From NCBI GenBank assembly GCA_964418595.1, contig CAYQMF010000158.1, positions 1-12,497 on the forward strand: a DNA stretch of 12,497 nucleotides, in the 5' to 3' direction. The first letter of the stretch is position 1. The number at the start of each line of letters is the position of its first letter. The notes beneath the pieces are model-generated. The model was not told where the DNA came from, ran no database searches, and saw nothing but the letters and a program-made list of their open reading frames with translations. Made by a program: the position numbers and the translations under genes. Positions 8,250 through 12,497 of the stretch are shown here, in pieces. The stretch comes from CAYQMF01 sp964418595 (GTDB lineage: Bacteria; Planctomycetota; UBA1135; UBA2386).

Positions 8250-8760
8250 GGCACCATCGCGGCGTGGCGGCGGCCGTGCTTCGCATACACGAGCTGGATC
8301 ACCTCCTCGCGGCGCGCGTGCGCGATGTCGAGGTCGATGTCGGGGGCTCGGCGCGTTCACGCGACAGGATCCGTTCGAAGAGCAGGTCCATCCTCACCGG
8401 GTCGACGGCGGTGACGCCGAGGCAGTAGCACACCGCCGAGTTGGCCGCCGAGCCGCGCCCCTGGCAGAGGATGCCGCGCGCGCGGCACCAGGCGACGACC
8501 TCGTGCATGGTGAGGAAGTAGCCGGCGTAGTCGAGCTTAGGCGTTGGGTGCGAGCGCGGTGCCGGCCTGGGGCAGGGGCTTGAGGACGCGGATCGCGGTG
8601 AGGGTGTCTTGGAGGCGCGAGTACGCATCGTCACGGCGCAGTGCTCCGGCGATGGCGAGCGCGCGTCGGAAGAGATCGCCGCCGCCGCGGGCGGTGTAGC
8701 GCTCAGCGATCTGATGTCGTCGGTGAGCAGGGCCGGGGACAGGGTCACCATGCCGGCGAA
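8250..8760 (-). pseudogene. dnaE2: Decayed dnaE2 (error-prone DNA polymerase III alpha) remnant
   Basis: Pieces of DnaE2 appear in the correct N-to-C order but in different frames. At 8760-8705 a weak match to the PHP region reads AGMVTLSPALLTDD. At 8704-8537, in another frame, LQDTLTAIRV and ALAPNA match the end of the PHP domain and then hit TAA. At 8536-8347, back in the first frame, are YAGYFLTMHEVV, GILCQGRGSAANSAVCYCLG and MDLLFERILSRERAEPP, the highly characteristic start of the polymerase core. After a G5 run at 8342-8346 (one base short) the frame shifts again and gives DIDLDIAHARREEVIQLVYA. Similarity stops near 8250. About 100 residues are missing between PHP and polymerase, and everything downstream is lost. 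Intact DnaE2 exceeds 1000 residues and does translesion synthesis with ImuA/ImuB, neither of which is seen here. Confidence 0.82.
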
Positions 8761-9099
8761 GCGCGGGTCACCGGGGTGCCGCTCGGGTCGTGGGCGATCT
8801 CGTGTACGCGCAGGCGGTAGGTGAGGGTGTCGCCGCTCGGAGTGGTGTCGCGGAAGCAGCTCGAGGTCGGCGTGACCTTCGATGCCGTTGAGGCCCTCGA
8901 CGCGCCACGTGCCGGGCACGACGAGGAGATTGGCGGCGGCGGCGAGATGTGCTTCGCGGGCGGCGACATGCACTGGAACGCCAACCGGCCGCGAACATGC
9001 GGCGCGGGCCGCGCACGCCTTGGTCCGGGAGATCCTCTTGCCCTGAACCCCATCCGCCGCCGATCATCCGGCCCTGGGCGGCGGGGACCGCAACCACCC
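8761..9099. other. No intact gene; possible further dnaE2 debris
   Basis: The minus strand shows coding-like but broken text: NLLVVPGTWRVEGLNGIEGH in one frame (about 8940-8881) and GDTLTYRLRVHEIAHDP in another (about 8840-8780). These lie where the N-terminal PHP part of dnaE2 would be expected but are not recognisable enough to assign. The plus-strand frame is open through the whole stretch into the TPR gene, but its text there is a GC-rich shadow. The promoter of the gene at 9100 should lie in this stretch; none is obvious. Confidence 0.4.
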
Positions 9100-10917
9100 A
9101 TGAAGCCTCGTCGATTCCGAGCCGCGTTCCTGGCCACCATCATCGTCTGGTTGTTCTGCCACGCGGCGGCACCGGCACAGGAAGGCGAGGTGCGGCCCAG
9201 GTCGGCCGCCGAGCTGTGCGCCGAGGCCGAGGCGATGGCCGATCAAGATGACCTCGAAGGCGCCGTGCGGCGCTTCGGGGCGGCCCTGGACCTCGAACCC
9301 GGGCACGCCGGCGCGCTGTTGGGTCGGGCGCAGGCCAAGCACGGGTTGCGTCGCTACGCCGCCGCGCGCCGGGACCTCGACGAGCTGATCGCCGCGTCGC
9401 CCGAGCACACCGAGGCGCTCGTGGCGCGCGGCCGCGTGCACCTGGACCTCGGCGATCACGAGCGCGCCGAGGCCGACTTCGGTCGCGCGGCGACGTTCTC
9501 GCCGGGCGACGCGAGGATCCTCGACCTGCACGGCTACGCGCTCTACCTGGGTGACCACAACGGTCCGGCCGTGGTCGTCCTGGAGCGGTCGCTGCGCCTG
9601 GACCCGGCCTCGGCGTTCACGCTCGACCTGCTCGCCACCGTGGAACTCGAGCTGGGCCGGCTGCCGTCGGCCCTGCGCCACGTCGACGCGGCCATCGCCA
9701 TCGATCCCGACGTCGCCGAGTACCACCACACGCGCAGCCGCATCCTGAGCGCGCAGGGGCGCCCGCTCGAAGCGGCGCGTGCCGCGGCGCGCGCGCGTGA
9801 GCTCGATCCTGCCTCCCGGAGCGAAGGAGAACTGCCGCCCGTCGACTTCCGCGGACTCTTGAACGTGCTCGGGGTCCTGGTCGGCGTGCTGGTGTTCTTC
9901 TCGCTCATCGGCCTGGCCATGTCCGGCAGCGCGCGGACCGCGCTTGAGTACGTGCCCAAGGGGCATACGCCCGCGCGCTACGACGGCCGCGCCGGCGACC
10001 TGTTCAGGATCTACTTGCAGAATGTCGTGCTCACCGTGCTCACGCTGGGGATCTACAAGTTCTGGGCGAAGGTGCGGATGACCCGATACCACCACCAGCA
10101 CACGTCGTTCGCCGGCGGGCGGTTCGACTACCACGCCACCGGCGCCGAGAAGTTCGCCGGCTTCTGCAAGGGCATGCTGATCCTCGCGCCGCTCGCCGGC
10201 GCGATCTACCTAGCGTGCCAACTGCTGGTGCCGCCGGAGGCGGCGTTCGCCGTCGGGTTCTGGGCGTTCGTCCTCGTCCTGTTCCTGCTGCGCCCGCTCA
10301 TCCTCGTGGCCTCGCAGCGATTCAACCTCAGCCGCACGACCTGGAGCAACCTGCGCCTGCGCTTCACCGGGCGCGTCGGCGCGGCCTACCGCCTCTACCT
10401 CACCGACCTGCTGCTGATCGTCTGCACGCTCGGGATCTACACCGTCTGGCACCAGTGCAACGTGCGACGGTTCCGCATGCGGCACACGCAGCTCGGCGAC
10501 CACAAGTTCGGCTACCACGGCCAGGGCGGCGAACTGTTCGCCATCTCGGTGGGCGGGATGCTGCTGTGCTACCTGACGCTGGGGCTGTACGTGCCGTGGT
10601 ACATCGCCGGCATGCACCGCTTCCACGTGACGAACACGTCGTTCGACGGGCGGCGTTTCCAATCGCGCCTGCGCGGCGGCCACGTCGTGGCGCTCGGTGC
10701 GCCTGCGTTGCTGGCGATCGTGCTCACGCTGGGGCTCGCGATTCCCTGGGCGCTCAACCGCTGGTGGCGGCTGACGACGGACACCACGTCGTACGCGGGA
10801 GCCATCGACGTCGACAAGCTGCGCGCCGTGCACGACGCTGGCGCCGCCGCCACCATCGAGGGTGTAGGCGAGGCCGGCGAGGCGCTGGCCGAACTCGGCG
10901 ACCTGCTCGGGGCCTGA
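9100..10917 (+). CDS. TPR-DUF898 (YjgN-like) membrane fusion protein
   Basis: The protein has 605 residues. The ATG at 9100 is chosen because it opens a signal peptide (MKPRRFRAAFLATIIVWLFC, cleavage likely at APA|Q near 26); the upstream in-frame GTG codons add only shadow sequence. Six TPR units of 34 residues run from about 36 to 239. A membrane span follows at about 252-274, then a DUF898-type membrane domain at about 290-566. DUF898 is recognised from the motif LTLGIYKFWAKVRMTRY and its three relatives CTLGIYTVW (442), LTLGLYVPW (492) and LTLGLAIPW (542), each followed by an R and an NT/TS pair. The TPR part should face the periplasm. The function of DUF898 is not established. The M48 gene follows after 1 base, and YjgN-type genes are, as I recall, often next to M48 peptidases, so a joint role in envelope protein handling is likely. 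The TPR fusion is unusual. Confidence 0.88.
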   Translation: MKPRRFRAAFLATIIVWLFCHAAAPAQEGEVRPRSAAELCAEAEAMADQDDLEGAVRRFGAALDLEPGHAGALLGRAQAKHGLRRYAAARRDLDELIAASPEHTEALVARGRVHLDLGDHERAEADFGRAATFSPGDARILDLHGYALYLGDHNGPAVVVLERSLRLDPASAFTLDLLATVELELGRLPSALRHVDAAIAIDPDVAEYHHTRSRILSAQGRPLEAARAAARARELDPASRSEGELPPVDFRGLLNVLGVLVGVLVFFSLIGLAMSGSARTALEYVPKGHTPARYDGRAGDLFRIYLQNVVLTVLTLGIYKFWAKVRMTRYHHQHTSFAGGRFDYHATGAEKFAGFCKGMLILAPLAGAIYLACQLLVPPEAAFAVGFWAFVLVLFLLRPLILVASQRFNLSRTTWSNLRLRFTGRVGAAYRLYLTDLLLIVCTLGIYTVWHQCNVRRFRMRHTQLGDHKFGYHGQGGELFAISVGGMLLCYLTLGLYVPWYIAGMHRFHVTNTSFDGRRFQSRLRGGHVVALGAPALLAIVLTLGLAIPWALNRWWRLTTDTTSYAGAIDVDKLRAVHDAGAAATIEGVGEAGEALAELGDLLGA

Positions 10918-10918
10918 G

Positions 10919-12061
10919 GTGGCTGCGCCCGGCTCGCAACACCGCGCGCTGCTCTACGACGGCGTCAGCGCCCGGCCGCGGCCGGGCTCGGTGGACCTGC
11001 TCGGCGACGCACTGGCGTTCCGCGGCGAGAGCGGCGTGCATCTGGAGTGGTCGCTCGCGCGCGTACGTTCGATCGACCGGGTCGCCGGCGAACTGCACGT
11101 CGAGATCGCGACCGACGACGCGCCGGCTGGCACCGGACCGCCGGCGCTGAAGCTTGTCGTCGAGGACTCCGCGTTCGAGGCGCGGCTCGACGAGGCACGG
11201 ATCCGTTTCGACGCCGGTCTGCGCGTGGCGTCGGGGGTTGCCGCGCGCCGCCTCGGCATCCGCGGTTGGCTGGTCATCGCCGCGCTCGTCATCCCGGCCG
11301 CGTGGCTGGGCGTCACGGTGGCGCTCCCGCACGCGCACGTCCTGATCTCGCGCGACGCCGAGGCGGCGCTGGGCGAGAAGCTCTATGGCGCACTCGCCAA
11401 GGACTGGCAGACCATCGACGACCAGGACCTCGCCGACCTCGCAAACCGCATGGTGGCCGAGCTGACGGAGCCCGGCGCCGGCTTCGACGTGCGTGTGACG
11501 TTCGTGCGCGACGAAACGCCCAACGCGTTCGCCGCGCCCGGCGGGCGCATCGTGGTGTTCGCAGGCCTGATCGGGGTATGCCCCAGCGCCGACGCCCTCG
11601 CTGCCGTCCTGGCGCACGAGATCGTCCACGTCGAGCAGCGCCACGGGCTCAAGCACCTGCTGCGCACGCTTGGCGTGATCTACTTCGCCGGCTGCGCCGT
11701 CGGCGGCGGCGTCGAGGAGTTCGCTACTGCCGAGGCGATCGCCGAGATGTCGAGCCTGCTCGCCGTGCTCAAGCACTCGCGCGACCACGAGCGCGAGGCC
11801 GACCGCCTCGCGCTGCACAAGCTGGAACGCGCCGGCCGCTCGACCGCCGGACTGCACGAGTTCTTCCGGGCGCTCCAGGTGGAGTTGCCGAAGGTCGCTG
11901 GCTCCATCCCGGCGTGGATCAGCACGCACCCGCCCACTGCGGAGCGGATCGAGCTGGGCCGGAGCCACGCCGATGCCGGCCCACCCGCGCGGCCGTGGCT
12001 GGAGCCCGACGCGTGGGAGGAACTGCGGGCGCGCGTCGGCGGACGGGCGCGGAAGCGGTGA
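10919..12061 (+). CDS. Membrane-anchored M48-family zinc metallopeptidase
   Basis: The protein has 380 residues. GTG at 10919 lies 1 base after the upstream TGA, with GGGG about six bases before it, so translation is probably coupled. Residues 1-110 form a domain of beta character (LLYDGVSARPRPGSVDLLGD) of the kind found ahead of M48 domains paired with DUF898. A single membrane span lies at about 117-137, and the peptidase domain from 150 onward. The zinc site is HEIVH (H233, E234 catalytic, H237), with the third ligand E293 in HEREAD. The conserved NAFAAPGGRIVVF strand and STHPPTAERI motif are both present, so the enzyme looks active. M48 enzymes of this type (HtpX/LoiP/BepA relatives) degrade or help assemble envelope proteins. 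The topology around the single span cannot be settled from sequence alone. Confidence 0.92.
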   Translation: MAAPGSQHRALLYDGVSARPRPGSVDLLGDALAFRGESGVHLEWSLARVRSIDRVAGELHVEIATDDAPAGTGPPALKLVVEDSAFEARLDEARIRFDAGLRVASGVAARRLGIRGWLVIAALVIPAAWLGVTVALPHAHVLISRDAEAALGEKLYGALAKDWQTIDDQDLADLANRMVAELTEPGAGFDVRVTFVRDETPNAFAAPGGRIVVFAGLIGVCPSADALAAVLAHEIVHVEQRHGLKHLLRTLGVIYFAGCAVGGGVEEFATAEAIAEMSSLLAVLKHSRDHEREADRLALHKLERAGRSTAGLHEFFRALQVELPKVAGSIPAWISTHPPTAERIELGRSHADAGPPARPWLEPDAWEELRARVGGRARKR

Positions 12062-12090
12062 GCGACCCATGGTGAACAGCCAGCACGAGC

Positions 12091-12470
12091 GCGCAGTGGA
12101 TCGGTTCGTTCCTCCTCGCCTGCGCAGGCGCCCCCGCGCAAGCTGGCGCAACCGCCGACTCGAGGGCGTGGTCGTCGACGCCCTCGCCCGACCGGTCGCC
12201 GCCGCCGAGGTCTCGTCGTCGACCGCGACGAGAGCGTCCTCGCGCGCACGCGCACGGCGCAGCCGATGTGGCGCGCTTGTTGCGCCTGGTTGCGACACTC
12301 TCCTCCACGAGACGCACGGTCGGTCGTCGGCGGTGGCGTCCATCTCGGGCTCGCTCTTGGCGTACCGCAGTTGCTGCGCGATTGCGGCGATTGCGCGACG
12401 GAGTCGTGAGCGCCGACTTCGGGCCCTGGGATCCCGTCGATGCGCTAGACGTCTTGGTGCCGGGGATCCT
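12091..12470 (+). pseudogene. Frame-broken secreted carboxypeptidase-regulatory-like protein (remnant)
   Basis: No single frame makes a convincing protein, but pieces in three frames line up as one. From 12091 a signal-peptide-like stretch AQWIGSFLLACAGAPAQAGA is read. Then, two bases out of step, LEGVVVDALARPVAAAEV has the look of the first strands of a carboxypeptidase-regulatory (peptidase-associated) domain. Then VDRDESVLARTRTA appears in the third frame. Near the end GVVSADFGPWDPVDALDVLVPG looks coding. Planctomycetes carry many secreted proteins with such domains. Either the gene has decayed, or the assembly has small indels here. An ATG at 12069 opens one frame to a TGA near 12473, but its text is arginine-rich and not protein-like. 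Confidence 0.45.
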
Positions 12471-12472
12471 TA

Positions 12473-12497
12473 GGTTTGGGTCAAGTTTGTCAGGCCA
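12473..12497. other. Possible edge of another inserted element
   Basis: The last 25 bases (ggtttgggtcaagtttgtca and the following ggcca) are less GC-rich than everything before them and contain two related pieces, GTTTGGGTCA and GTTTGTCA. They follow directly where the remnant protein text (DALDVLVPG) stops. That fits the terminal repeat of a mobile element entering from the right, but no transposase is in view and I do not recognise the end. Confidence 0.2.

Noticed and set aside
8082..8360. Extending the kinase by 93 residues to a start at 8360.
   Set aside because: The added text is arginine/proline-rich, overlaps the dnaE2 relic in another frame, and the GTG at 8081 has a ribosome site and begins the family-typical leader.
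8821..9099. Extending the TPR-DUF898 gene upstream to 8821.
   Set aside because: This would bury the signal peptide about 93 residues in, and the stretch is the antisense of dnaE2-like debris.
10754..12343. Long minus-strand open frame opposite the M48 gene.
   Set aside because: It is an antisense shadow of the HEIVH-containing peptidase, of low complexity and without a recognisable motif.

Overview
The window reads as chromosomal DNA of a GC-rich member of the Planctomycetota. Three things point there. One is a membrane Ser/Thr kinase fused to a formylglycine-generating-enzyme (SUMF1) fold, with the helical N-terminal leader common in planctomycete kinases. The second is a secreted repeat protein whose roughly 133-residue C-terminal module (GCAG start, SNT.W.....PLPIDL core) I recognise from large families of planctomycete secreted proteins. 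The third is the pervasive GC-rich codon use. This assignment is by recognition, not by a search.

Layout. (1) 1-2057: right part of an IS21-family insertion sequence on the minus strand, with istB cut off by the window edge, complete istA, and an outer end carrying two 17-bp repeats. (2) 2270-4852, plus: a secreted beta-propeller-like protein of about 12 tandem repeats plus a planctomycete C-terminal module. (3) 4980-8081, minus, convergent with it: a Ser/Thr kinase, one membrane span, a long helical/TPR-like section and a C-terminal SUMF1 fold without the catalytic cysteine pair. (4) 8250 to about 8760 (perhaps to 9050), minus: a decayed dnaE2 (error-prone DNA polymerase) remnant in at least three frames with an internal deletion. 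(5) 9100-12061, plus: a tight two-gene operon, a TPR-DUF898 (YjgN-like) membrane fusion followed after 1 base by a membrane-anchored M48 zinc metallopeptidase. (6) 12091-12470, plus: pieces of a secreted carboxypeptidase-regulatory-like protein scattered over three frames, probably a pseudogene. (7) 12473-12497: a small composition change that may be the edge of another inserted element.

How it fits together. The intact genes are envelope-facing: a secreted propeller protein, a transmembrane kinase whose C-terminal half should lie outside the cytoplasm, and a TPR-DUF898/M48 pair probably concerned with envelope protein handling. Two decayed genes and an IS21 element suggest a region undergoing turnover. 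I found no CRISPR array, tRNA, rRNA, phage genes or recognisable defence system. The most unusual items are the TPR-DUF898 fusion coupled to M48, the kinase-SUMF1 fusion lacking FGE cysteines, and the dnaE2 relic.
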